Shown: one piece after another, positions 52,801-64,000 of the stretch
Numbering within the stretch: position 1 is the stretch's first letter
Layout of the letters: each line of letters begins with the position of its first letter
The notes under the pieces: model-generated
Database searches by the model: none
What the model saw: the letters and a program-made list of their open reading frames with translations, nothing else
What the model was told of the DNA's origin: nothing
Translations under genes and position numbers: made by a program
Assembly: GCA_964035545.1 (NCBI GenBank)
Contig: OZ037767.1
Location: 26,955,628 to 27,019,627, forward strand
From: Bugula neritina
Taxonomy: Eukaryota; Bryozoa; Gymnolaemata; Cheilostomatida; Bugulidae
Direction: 5' to 3'
Length of the DNA stretch: 64,000 nt

Positions 52801-55800
52801 AATAATGCCCAAATATCACCAAAACAAACTTTAATTCAGCGTCATGAGTCACAGTTCCATTGAAACACAACCACAGCAAATTGCACCCCTACCAGCTGTT
52901 TGAGGGGGCATTAACATCTGACTAGTGGGATCAAGTACCAAATCCTTCGCCTCATTTGCGGGGTCGTGTATGATGATGACTTCAACTGTGCCGTTTCGCG
53001 TGCAGCAAATTTTAAATTTCTCGTGAAAAATAGACTTCTTACTAGATGGATCTGTGCAGAGGTGGCCAGTGTACAGCTTTGAGCAGATGTTGTTGATGGC
53101 TTCACAGTCAATTCTAAAAATGCAACTAGCGAGAATTGAAATGGAAGATTCTGGAGCTATGCCAAAATAGAATTTAGAAAAGAAATTAAAAAGAGAATAA
53201 AAAGTGGCTTTCACTTGCAGAAATAGAATGAACTGTTTGTAAATATACTAAACCACAATAAAAAATGATAACACTTGGAAAAAAATAAAACGATTTAATT
53301 ACAAAAGACGTCAGTTGTAAATAATTCATAACACTAACCTTCTGAAAGCAACAAACTGACTCACTCTGTCAGATTTGAAGATATCTGTCCCTATCAGCTT
53401 CCTGACTGCTTCATCTCTTTCTAAGGAAGAATCAGTTTAACTGGTCAAAATTAAATACACGAGACTCAGTCTGGCATTACAAGCAATGGGGATGCACGAG
53501 AAGTGGTGCAATTGAAAACTTTGTTACTAGTTGTATGTAAAAAAAGGTTAGCAGATGTAAAAGCAGCAGTACATCACAAAATATAACCTGTTTACATTTT
53601 GCACCCTGCAGAAAACACTGCAAATAACAGCTACAATCTAATCACAGGACACAAATTTACAATAACACAGTGCTGGGGGGTTACGCAAAGAACCTTGACC
53701 TTTGTTCACCTAATTCCAGATGTTCCTTGTCCTTCAGTGACATCATCGAGAAATTTTGTCGCTCATCAAATTGAGGTAAACACTGGTTGCCTATTCTAAT
53801 GGCATTCTCAACAATCAGTCTACCTTCTGACCTGTGATTGGTGGTTAGTGTGATTGCACAGTCTCTGTGTGACAGGGCTTCATACACATCGCTGAGGAAA
53901 TTCCCTAAAATATAAATTAATTTGCTCTCTAGATGTTTCTCCATCTGCTACATTCTACTTTATAAATAGAATATTACATTAGAGGTCTATATTGCGGAGA
54001 TAACTCTATAAGTAAAAGTTAAATAGCTCGTCTTTATATAAAAATGACATTTAACTAGCATCAGCTGTTTATTGCAGCGTGAAACACCTTGAATTTAACA
54101 GCAAAGACGCCCCGAAACAAGAGAGTGTAAAAAATTATAGCATACAGTTAGGAAAAATAACTCCACCAGCTAAACCTCTTGACTTGTGTCTATTATGTGA
54201 TGCATATATTCCCAGCCTTTAGTATAAAGAGATCAATGGGATCACACACAGAGTTGGTTATACCTGGCTCTATGCTAGGAAGCTGTTGCAAGTCTCCAAG
54301 GAATATGATACGTCGTAGACTGGCGTGTTGTGTGAGGATACTGAGTAAGAACCAGAGATTGCTTACAGCCACCAAAGAGCACTCATCCACCACCAGAATC
54401 TGCACATCCTTAAATGGGAACGGCCCTTGCTCCAGCTGCTTCCTCCACGTCATAAACTTGAACATCACCTGGTAGATATAATCAGTAAATAAAACACTCC
54501 CATAAGTTTATAGTTACTATCCCTGTGAGAACCTCTGATCAAAATAATGTTTTAAATCGGGCTAAAGACTGGATGCTCTTCATAACATCACCCCTGAACT
54601 TAAACCACTACACCACGGCTGCTCCCTTGAAACCTTCAGCAAATACATATTTAAAAATATTGGTTAAAAAATTGCAGGATAACAATTATTTGCTAGCATA
54701 AGCATTATTAGCAGCTGAAATCTACAAAACAACTTGATATAATTAACTTATTCCACATGACTGGAAGAGAAACTGACTGAAGAATACTGGAGAGTAAAAA
54801 CTAAGCAGAGTAAAACATGCCTGATGAAGAGTGAAGCCTGTGTAACCAGTTCTGCTGCCAAGCACTTTGGCAGCTTTACCAGTAGGAGCCGTCAACAAAA
54901 TGTAGCTTCTGTGGGTTGGGTCGGGAATAGGTGGGTGGTCATCATCTTCATTATGGAAGGAGCTACGAGACAGAATAAGTTATAATAGTATTATGTACAA
55001 CAATACTAGAGTAAAGCATTATATTATAATGTACTGCAACAATACTAGAGTACAATACTATATTATAATGTACTGCAACAATACTAGAGTACAATACTAT
55101 ATTATAATGTACTGCATCAATACCCACAAATACTAGCATATACAAACTCAACACTAGTATACTTCATCATTACATATCAGCTGTTTTACACTGGTATACA
55201 TATACTGCTGTGAGGTGTCTACAATGTACACTACAGAGTACATTGTACACTACAGAGTACATTGTACACTACAGAGTACATTGTACACTACAGAGTACAT
55301 TGTACACTACAGAGTACATTGTACACTACAGAGTACATTGTACACTACAGAGTACATTGTACACTACAGAGTACATTGTACACTACATAGTACAACATAT
55401 ATTACAGAGTACATTGTACACTACAGAGTACATTGTACACTACAGAGTACATTGTACACTACAGAGTACATTGTACACTACAGAGTACATAAACATTATG
55501 ATGGCACCAAGTGGCAGCTAAGCAGGATGGGGAATCACAGCGTCACAATGAATTAGACTCTACGGTTCCCAATCCTACACAACACAACATAAACCCACAC
55601 TAGGAGCACATTTATGTTATATCGTCTGCCACAACCTGCATAAGAATTTAGAGTCCTTTTTTAATACATCTTATTATAAGACAAACTGCAGTAAAATGTT
55701 TAGTAGTATTAACACTAGTATTAGCAATAGTATTAGCAGTAGTGTTAGTAATAGTATTAGCAGTAGTGTTAGCAGTAGTATTAGCAGTAGTATTAGCTCT

Positions 55801-58800
55801 AGCATTAGCAGTAGTATTAGCAGTAGTGTTAGCAGTAGTGTTAGTAATAGTAATAGTCACAATACTCACAATGAGGCTGAACTCTCTTCTAACATATTAT
55901 CGTTTTGTTTAGTTGAAACTCTAGTATTAGCAGCTGTTGGAGGACATCCTGAATCTTTCACGTGAGTAAAGGACTCACAACTCCAACTACTATCATCTGA
56001 ATCCTCAAACAAGTCACTTACACTATCATCTATTGATTTGCTTTGGAGTTGATTGCCGACAACTTTTTCTGCTTTGACATCAATGTTCCTACGTGCGCTA
56101 TTTTCGATTTCTCCTTTCACACTAGAATATATGCTTTCACCAACTTTTTCATGTATACCGACTTTGCTATTGTTATGTGTGTTTAAATTGAGATCTCTAC
56201 CCCCTTCAAAATGATCCCCGTGTGTGTTTGTTAGACTGCCTTCAAGTACATAGTCCCGGGGTTCCTTCTTTACTTTAACGTCTGCGCAAGTATTTGAGGA
56301 GTTATCTTCTACAGGACCAACACCACAGTCAAAGCTTCTGTCTTCTTATATATGAAATATTAAATATAAAAAGAGTATTTAGTTACAGTTCAAAATAAGT
56401 CATCAGAATAATTACCAATAGGTCATTGAGAACTTGTGATTGCATTAGGTGTGGGTATATCTAAGAGACACATACATGACGAATTATTGCTGCAAATTTC
56501 CTCATTTTAAAACTTGAACAATCATAAATAACTTAATCCAAACAACATTACAACATATTCTTTTACATTATTGTTTCTAGGTTTGTAAACTGGGCAAACT
56601 TTGGTGAGTGAATCAAACTAGAAGCTTCATTACTCACTGGTATTAGTTGCAACTGTAGCAGTCATAGCTTCCTTGCGCCTGCAAACAGATATTATTAAAT
56701 CTTACATTTATAACTATTGGAATTAAATTATACTGTATAGTTGAAATACATCATTTTATGGTACTAACCTGTTGATTTCCTTTCTAGCTTCTGTTCTAAC
56801 AAATCTTTGATACCCCTCCAGTTTTTCCTGATAGAGGGCGTCTAACGCCACCCGACAAATTCTAGAAACCACCTCTGTCTTCCCACAACCCCCTCGGCCA
56901 CACAACACAACAACCGGCTTCTGACTGATCATTTCAGCAGCCCGTCTCTGCTCCGTGTCCCGAGACAACATGACGAGGTTATCACTGGAGAAGTCAGTTT
57001 GAAAGGTGAAGGGGTCGGATTGGCACATCATCTCATGCAGTGTGTCGGCTATGTTCACCTCACATTCATACAGTCTCTTGAGATATATCCTTCCCTCTTC
57101 TTCCTTCACACTCCAGGTTGATATCAAGTATTCTAAAGCTAACAGCAAACTCAACAACCTCAGAGTAACAAATAAATTCAATGACACAGACTGTCCAACA
57201 ACTTGCCAATGCCATATGCTAGACAACTTAGCACACACTATTAGAGACACAGTATAACAACAATGTGTTCCCACACTCGATGCAAAAGAGAAAAGATGAA
57301 TTAGAATAAAAAATGAACAAAAAATTATGTGACCGAAAGGCTGTTACAGAAAGAATCTGAATATAGACTGAGATGCACTGATATAGACTGAGAATGCTGA
57401 ACATGAACATGTGTGGTAATGAAGTGCTCACCTTCTGAGAAATGTGTGAGAACATAGCCTTTGTACCTTGGAGTTTGCCCATTTAACCTATTTCTAGTCA
57501 TGTACGTGTCGCCAGTATTAAAGCAATGTTCTTTTAGCACATTGTATATCTTTATAGCATCTTTGTAAGGCTGTCTGATCCCCTTCCATAAACCAGCTTT
57601 CTCAAAGTTACAGATCTTTCCTTCAGGAAATGATCGTTTAGTCTTGGATTTTATGGTCTAAATGTACACAGAGAAATAAAAATGAAAAGTAATAATAAAA
57701 ATGAACAAAAATGCATATGATTTGATTGCAATTGTTTTAAATTTTGCATTGCTAAAGATTGTCAATTTTCTTTCCTTGCTTTGCTATACAATCATTTTCC
57801 CAAGCTCTAAAATTTTCTAGTTACTTTGTCTAATATAGCATTAACAAATCACTCCGGCACCTCATGGAGCATGATAAAACTTTAAATAATTACAGTACAC
57901 ACAAAAGCATGATAGAAAATGACAAATACAAGCATTGGTTATAAGTGCTTTCTGTAACACCCAAAACAACATAAAGACACAAACACTAATTATTGAGGTA
58001 ATAACTACCATGTCAAATTTAACTTGTGAGGTTGTCTTTCCTGAACTAAAGTACTGTAGCAACAATGAGTTACTATACATACAAGCATATTAAAACTCAC
58101 AGAAGCAAATGCCAGTTCATAAGGACGTTTTGTAATCATATCCTCAACAGCAACTTGGAATTCTTTAGATTGATACCCGTGTTTTATTATTGCTGGTGCC
58201 AGACGAGGCTGTAACCATGGCAACATTGCCATAGTAACTGGGAAATTGAGTGCGACATTAATTTGTGTTAACTCTTCACCTGATAAAAGTAACATAATCA
58301 TGAGGTGATAGTATGAATATAGAATATATAATGTAGAGGTAAAATAGTAATGGTATAAATATAACAGAATATATATAATATATGATGATAGTATAAATTA
58401 AACGGTGAAAAAATTTGGGCAATTGAAATAATTACAGCTTAACCACACACAACGCTTTTTTATAACGTCAAATATTTATTAATATGAAGAATAAATTAAT
58501 TGGGATTGCCTGACAAAGGTGGAAATACTACTCACTGTTATCTAGATGGTGTGTCAGCACGAGAATAGAGTCTCGGAGTGGCTCTAATGACTGCTCAGCT
58601 GCACACGACTGTATAAGTTGGACTAAATTCTCTTTCCTGTACAGAATACTATAGTCGGTAATTTGCTGCCTGTCAATGAATGAGAACAGCATCTTGCTCT
58701 CCGCTGACTGAGTTAGTGAAGATGTATTCTCTCTTTTCAGTACCATGCTAACAAGTCTTTTGAATATCTGACTACGCTCCCCCAAGTCAGGGCGAAATCT

Positions 58801-59561
58801 GCAACAAAAGATGTCAAAATTGTGTTACATACTTAGCAACATATATGCTACAAAACAGAATGTTGCTACACAGTTATTTGAAGTGTTTTAATAGCATACT
58901 TATAGGAAGGTAGACCTTGGGAGTACATAACTCCATGATAAACCTTGACCTCTACAGTGATGTGCCACCACTGACCAATGTAAGGAAACTTGCCGTGTAT
59001 ATACGCCATTGATGACAGCTGCCCTTTGTCGTCTATCAGCTGAACAAGTACTAAAGGACACAAAATGAGACATTACTTTAAAAAGTTTACGGCAGCAGCA
59101 GCATATGTAATTTTTATGTCTCTGCTATCCGAACAGGACAGAGCGGAGATAGGTAAGGATATATAGTTTTAATGTTGCATTCTTTAAAGCTTGATTGTTT
59201 GGTCTAATAGCTACAGCTACCAGATAGTCATGTATTTGGTCTCGCATTTTAAGCCATCATCACAAAGTATATACCACAAGGTATACCCGAGAAAGAATTT
59301 TTAATTACCATACAATTATTTTTATTATAGATATTTAATACTTCATAAGTATCCCAATATATTATTTTCTTAAAAGCCAATCAAATAACCTTTTTTCTTG
59401 AAAACAGTTAGTTTTTCAACAGAAAATGGGTCAAATGAAAAATCGTCGTCATCACTAAAAACTTCATCGTCTGTTGCTATCAACTGCTCCTCCCGAACAA
59501 TATAACCTTGAACTCTTTTAACAGAGCTCTGTTTAGACTCCGTCTCTTTTCTACGTGACAT
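49885..59561 (-). CDS. HELB: DNA helicase B
   Basis: HELB is a nuclear 5'-3' superfamily 1B helicase acting in replication-stress recovery and resection control. Exons: 59561-59390, 59050-58900, 58798-58536, 58279-58101, 57657-57432, 57132-56769, 56678-56638, 56344-55870, 54962-54821, 54468-54264, 53904-53710, 53420-53339, 53113-52893, 52654-52535, 52199-52063, 51680-51376, 51001-50836, 50396-50286 and 50061-49885. They give 1243 residues (human ~1087). Motifs: Walker A GRGGCGKT (409-416), motif Ia LLTAPTGKAA, Walker B LVVDECS, motif III GDLQQLPSIEPG, motif IV region TTNHRSE, and motifs V/VI RTIHTYQGSE and YTAVTRG. The 475-nt exon inserts ~158 polar, acidic residues between Walker A and motif Ia. 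The C-terminus has a basic KRRK and acidic patches. The intron after 54821 appears to use a GC donor. Confidence 0.95.
52384..52510. repeat. Degenerate triplet tract (ACT/GCT/ACC) in HELB intron
   Basis: A run of ACT, GCT, GTT, ATT, ACC and ACA triplets lies between the exons at 52063-52199 and 52535-52654. It resembles the triplet tracts near 5' ends but is intronic. Open frames through it (poly-Thr, poly-Leu, poly-Val) are artefacts. Confidence 0.75.
54963..55145. repeat. ~39-41 bp tandem repeat in HELB intron
   Basis: Three to four copies of a unit containing ATAATGTACTGCAACAATAC and TAGAGTACAATACT start immediately beside the splice acceptor of the exon 54821-54962. Confidence 0.8.
55210..55492. 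repeat. 19-bp minisatellite in HELB intron
   Basis: About fifteen near-perfect copies of TACACTACAGAGTACATTG, with one variant block near 55380-55400. Open frames through it are artefacts. Confidence 0.95.
55697..55866. repeat. AGTATTAGC/AGTGTTAGC triplet array beside a HELB exon
   Basis: Degenerate triplets AGT, ATT, AGC, GTT and AAT in runs such as AGTATTAGCAGTAGTGTTAG fill 170 bp up to the donor (ACTCAC on plus, 55864-55869) of HELB exon 55870-56344. Poly-Ser and poly-Asn/Thr open frames here are not considered coding. Confidence 0.85.
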
Positions 59562-62500
59562 GCTGCATCACATATTCTTGACTAAAACCCATAAAAATAA
59601 ATTAATTCTGCAAGTTTAGACTCTAATAAAATATATGGATATGCATGCTATCATATTATACTCTGAATGTGAGTTGGGCACCCAAGTAGACAGATGGTAC
59701 CTCTAAATCGATACATTAGTAAATTAATTGCTATAATTGTTATCATGAGTTTTTAGAAACTAATCAACTTAAAAGGTCCGAATCAAAAAAAATTAAAATA
59801 GAAACATGTCATTCTATTACTTCAACTATAAGCATAAGCAATTAGTAATAACTGATATTGATAGCAAGAATAATAATAGTTTACATAAGTATAACTATTA
59901 GCAATATCTGATAGGAATGCTAACAGCCAATGAGCATAGTAATCAGATTTAGCAAATATAACTTTTAGTTGTTGATATTTAGAGTAAATGTAATATCACT
60001 ATTAGCCATGGACTTGTAATCGTATTGACATTACTACAACTATCACTATGGTATATGAGTAACACTAACTGAGTGAAAATAACAAAATTACTAAAAGTTA
60101 AAGTAAGTTGCTAATTTATACCTGCGTTCATTACACTAGCTGCCACTGAGTCATACTTATACTAACAGTAACACTAACTGTGACAGTGACACTGGGCCTG
60201 GCTGACCTGACTGCCACTGTCGACTGTGACTTGCGAATTGTGCAAGTGCTTCCGCTTTTAGTTTTACTAGTAGTATTAGTAGCTTTACTAGTAACAGTAG
60301 TAGTACTACCAGTACTACTACTACTAGCCACTGCCACTATGACCATAAGTAAGACTAGGTTTAGTACTTCGACTTAAACAGTTGACGTTGGTAATTATAA
60401 TTTTAATAATAATGACTAATTATTATAACTATTAGTATCATCAACTTGAACTCAGAACTATTATGTGAGTATGATATTAATAATCATAATTATTATGAGT
60501 TATTATTAATAAATATTATGATAATATTTATTAATATAAAACTCACAACCATGATCATAATCATTAATCATGATAACGAAATATGATAATCCTAATAAAT
60601 ATGAAAAATTTTGAATATGATAATCACTTATGATAATGTTCGATTTTTGCATTATGATTATCATGATGATGATTCATCATAATGATAATGATGATCACTT
60701 CATTATGATTATGATTATTAATATTATTTATTATTAATATTATCATTTAATGATTTATAATAAATAGCTCAATTATCAATTTTCAAAAACATCACTTAAC
60801 TGTTACATATTGTTCCTTAATTGATTAGCAACATTATTGGTAAAAGGTATTATGAGTGGTCCATGCAAACTCAAATTGTCTTACTAATAGTAATACTAAT
60901 AGTAATGAGTACTAATACACTTTTTGCATGATCAAAAAATGAAGACTGTTAACCTACGTCAACGTCTACGTGAAACTGAAGAAAGACGGTCAAGGCGTAT
61001 GCAACCCGCAATTTAACTTTAGTCATAGTGCGCACTTTAGAAAAAAACTAGCAACTTACACTAAACTTTATTTCACAGTTTTCCTGTTTTATGTTGCAAC
61101 ACACGTTGAATCGGTCATTTTTTATGTCTGAAATATTAATACCTGATCACACATTGACATACTCATACTGATTTAATCATATATATTGTCATATTTATAT
61201 TTTTATTAAATATTGATATTCTTATTTTGTATTTAGTAAGTTTTGCTGGCACAAATTGAAATACAATCACAATGAATATCAATATGAGTGTAATCAGTAA
61301 TGGTGGATGGTTTTAATGACTTAATCAGAATGATTGATTGAATATTAATATTAATAACAATATTAATAATATTATTATTATTTATATTAATTATGATAAA
61401 CTAATGGCGCAATTCTTATAAGTTATAATAATTAAATATAGTAAAGTATAGATCAAAGTGTAGTGATAAAGATTAACTGATTATATTTATGATGATTAAG
61501 TCTTTAACTCATATTGATATTGATATTGACTATTAGTATTACTAATAGTAATACTAATGGTATTAGTATTACTATTAATATTAGTATTGATAGTCATTAT
61601 CATTATGATAAACTTAAAGTGATTATGATTGTCATAATAATGATTATAATAATCTTATATTTCATAGACACAAGGATTAGGAAAATGTTAATGATGATCA
61701 TTACCAAATTCAATATGATTGATAATCAATTTGAATATCAGATTGATACTATAAAGTATAATGATACTGATGGTTATTAATAATAATAATATTATTAATT
61801 ATTTTAAAATCAAATATAATAAATAAGGATTGATGAATAAATACTCGTACTGTCAGTCTGAGTCTGTCACTGAGAGTGAATTAGTAGGACATCATGATCA
61901 TGTTGATACACTCGTATTCAGACTAACACTGATACTCATAGTCATAGTCATACTAATATTCAGTCTGAGTTTCATAAGTTGCTGCTAGTGTTATAGACTA
62001 TAGTTGGCAGTTCTAGTTTCATATTATTAGATTTATAAGTAATAGTACAAATATATAGTTAGTGTAAGTATTAGTATGCAACTGCAAAAAGTTGAATATA
62101 CTGCCAGGTATAAATACTGCAATTTCAACCAATACTATTATCAACTAGTGGTGAACAATTATTAAAAGTTATGTCAATTACATGGTTGTATTTGTAATTT
62201 CCTTTAAATTAGATCTCTGAGATTACAATATTTGTACAACAAACTTTTTCCAGATATCAATTTTAGGCTATGATTACATTAATATTAAAAATCTGTGGTT
62301 ATGTAATCAGGCAATTGGTCAGTATTTATATCTAAATTATCAAAAAAACAAAATCAACTTTTTTAATTGTTATTTTGTTAGATTTTTTGCAGTTTTCATT
62401 TATTTTAATTCGTTTTGACTGAAAAATCAGCAAGCTTGTTTGTTACATAACAACTAAATGCAGCATTTCATTTCTAAACGTCAAAGCAATGCCAGGATCA

Positions 62501-63065
62501 ATATAATCAATTTTTAATGTATGAATTTACCGTATTAATTGTTGCAAGTTTTACTCACTTTAAATCTTTAGGCTTTCCTTTAAAGTATTTGCAGTTGACG
62601 TTCACTTTTCACAAGAAAACATGCATAAATACTATTAATGATTATTACTAACCTTCAACAAATCTAAAATGTTTAGTAAATCTATGAAAATATAAAATAT
62701 TTTGTTTTGAAAGGTGTGTTTACATAATGTAACTATAGATGGATGGATGAGGTTAAATAAGAATAAGGTGTACATGTAAAACTGCTCATTTAGATTCTAT
62801 CTGCTAAGAAATTGGGAGGAAATGTGACTTTGCTTGTAATCTAAGTTATAAATTACACATCCTATTTAATTACTTTCATCTGTTTGGACCAAATTAAATT
62901 CTTAATCTTTACATTGATTTTCGTAGGTCATTGCTGCTATTGTAAGAGGTTAGGTTTACTTGTAGGTTTTAATAGTGTTTGGTTTTTTTTTTCCTGTAAA
63001 TTTTTGGGTACATCCATTTAATCATATTGATATTAATATTTTATTACAGTTTATATTTCACAAAC
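59562..63065. promoter_or_regulatory. Divergent 5' region of HELB and ZNF593-like with triplet tracts
   Basis: A 3.5-kb gap between facing start codons. From ~59820 to 62050 it is dominated by degenerate purine-any-pyrimidine triplets: AGT/ATT/ACT runs at 60260-60330 and 61530-61610, GAT/AAT/CAT runs at 60480-60780, and ACTCATAGTCAT at 61930-61950. From 62100 to 63040 it is plain A+T-rich sequence. An acceptor-like TTACAG at 63045-63050 suggests a 5'-UTR intron for the zinc-finger gene. No other gene was found. Confidence 0.5.
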
Positions 63066-63802
63066 ATGGGAACTGGAAAATACCGCCGGAAGAAAATGAA
63101 TAAAGGAGATCATCCAATCAAAGAGAAATATAGAACTAAAAGAAAGACAAAAGATCTGGATGAGATTCAAGATGACATGAAGCCTGGGAAGGTAATAGTT
63201 AACTACTAGCAGTTAATATAACTAGTTTCGTGTGTCTAGTAAGTAAGGTAATAGTTAACTACTAGTATTTAATACACCTAGGTTATTGTCTCTACTAAGT
63301 TAACTAATAGTTAGTATATTTGTTTTAGTTTTTCTTGGCAAGTAGTGTAGTAGTTTACCATGAGTTTTATATTTTCAAATAACCTTCCTACCAGCAAACT
63401 GTAGGTAGCATTTGCCTGTGTATTCAAAATAGCTTTTATTTTCTATTGTATTGTGGGTTTGCAGGTTCAAAAATTGATGTCCCAGGAAGTAGATGAAGAT
63501 AAACCTGGTGCAGCCCAACATTATTGTGTTCACTGCGCGTATGTATTCTTAACTAGCACACCTTGATTAAATGATGTATCTTGTAGTAGCCTGCAAATTG
63601 ATGGAAAACCTTTTATATTTCACATAATAATGTAATAAAGAGATCTAGTATTGTACTGCTTTGTATATGGTGATGGTGTGTGGGAGCGTTCTTAATGTAT
63701 GCTTATACCAGTACTGTAAATCATTTTAACTTTTTTCAGAAAATACTGTGTTAATGAGAAGGCATTAAAGGATCATTTACGTGGAAAACCCCACAAAAAG
63801 AG
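63066..63802 (+). CDS. ZNF593: ZNF593/Bud20-type zinc-finger protein, 5' part
   Basis: Proteins of this family (yeast Bud20) are shuttling pre-60S ribosome biogenesis factors. Exons 63066-63191, 63465-63538 and 63740-63802 join in frame; the rest lies beyond the window. The start MGTGKYRRKK is followed by a basic stretch and RTKRKTKDLDEIQDDMKPGK, matching the family's conserved N-terminal block. One C2H2 finger follows: CVHC, then 12 residues, His, 5 residues, His (HLRGKPH), then KKR. This is the long-spaced dsRNA/U1-like finger type. An acceptor-like TTACAG 16 bases before the ATG suggests an upstream non-coding exon. Confidence 0.9.
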
Positions 63803-63867
63803 GTAAATCATGCATATTGGTGTAGTTTTGCTAGTTGTTGCCTAGTATTATAGTTATAAGTTGTGTT

Positions 63868-63940
63868 GGTGTATAATGTGCTATTTCTCACCTTTCTCCG
63901 CCACGGCCTGATCGGGTGGCAAGGTGTATAATGTGCTATT
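63868..63940. mobile_element. 37-bp insertion flanked by an 18-bp direct repeat
   Basis: GGTGTATAATGTGCTATT occurs at 63868-63885 and again, identically, at 63923-63940. Between the copies lie 37 bp of G+C-rich sequence (CTCCGCCACGGCCTGATCGG and flanks) unlike the surrounding A+T-rich intron. The pattern resembles a target-site duplication around a very short retroposed fragment. A simple tandem duplication with insertion is the alternative. Confidence 0.55.
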
Positions 63941-64000
63941 CCTGAGTATTATCCATGTATAAGGTGCATAGGTATTCATAAATACTTTTTTTTTATTTCA

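Noticed and set aside
55210..55556. Open frames of 103-113 codons with a repeated TEYIVHYRV-type motif
   Set aside because: Produced by the 19-bp minisatellite in a HELB intron; both overlapping frames are open because the unit lacks stops, not because of selection.
55696..55965. Poly-Ser/Asn coding frame
   Set aside because: Triplet repeat beside and antisense to a HELB exon. The HELB frame through the neighbouring exon is supported by phase and family context.

Overview
This is an intron-rich, A+T-rich stretch of animal nuclear DNA. Every coding region is split by GT-AG introns (two look like GC-AG), and the spliced products are orthologs of metazoan proteins, including an NMDA receptor GluN1 subunit, a GPI-type aminopeptidase P and DNA helicase B. 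That combination points to a eumetazoan. Compact introns, strong A+T bias and abundant microsatellites suggest an invertebrate; the phylum cannot be fixed from the window. Exon borders below were placed by hand from splice signals, reading-frame phase and family similarity. In every complete gene the exon lengths sum to a multiple of three.

Layout: (1) 208-7201 (+), the 3' half of a GRIN1-like NMDA receptor gene. (2) 8111-13054 (-), CNOT2 of the CCR4-NOT deadenylase. (3) 15005-17851 (+), SSR3/TRAP-gamma of the ER translocon. (4) 19194-27720 (+), a 15-exon gene for a ~1001-residue secreted protein with two tandem modules resembling the GPR158/GPR179 ectodomain (Cache-like core followed by a Cys-rich EGF-like segment), three furin-type basic sites between them, and a GPI-type hydrophobic tail where that receptor family would have seven membrane helices. 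(5) 28358-42849 (-), XPNPEP2, a GPI-type Xaa-Pro aminopeptidase with all five metal ligands. (6) 46412-49515 (+), STRAP, a WD40 protein. (7) 49885-59561 (-), HELB, a 5'-3' superfamily 1 helicase. (8) 63066 to beyond the end (+), a ZNF593/Bud20-type zinc-finger gene cut by the window edge.

Genes mostly alternate in strand. Facing 3' ends lie close together (370-910 bp between stop codons), while facing 5' ends are 2-3.6 kb apart. No operon or shared pathway is evident. The large gaps between facing 5' ends contain long degenerate triplet tracts (purine-any-pyrimidine triplets such as AGT, ACT, AAT, ATT). Introns carry many tandem repeats, several of which duplicate or abut splice acceptors. 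Small mobile-element remnants include a tRNA-derived SINE-like copy, an inverted-repeat MITE-like element, and a fold-back element with a G-rich loop.

The most unusual items are the tandem Cache/EGF protein with its cleavable-looking linker (gene 4), the triplet tracts near 5' ends, the fold-back element at 41.7-42.0 kb, and tandem repeats that multiply 3' splice sites in CNOT2 and XPNPEP2.
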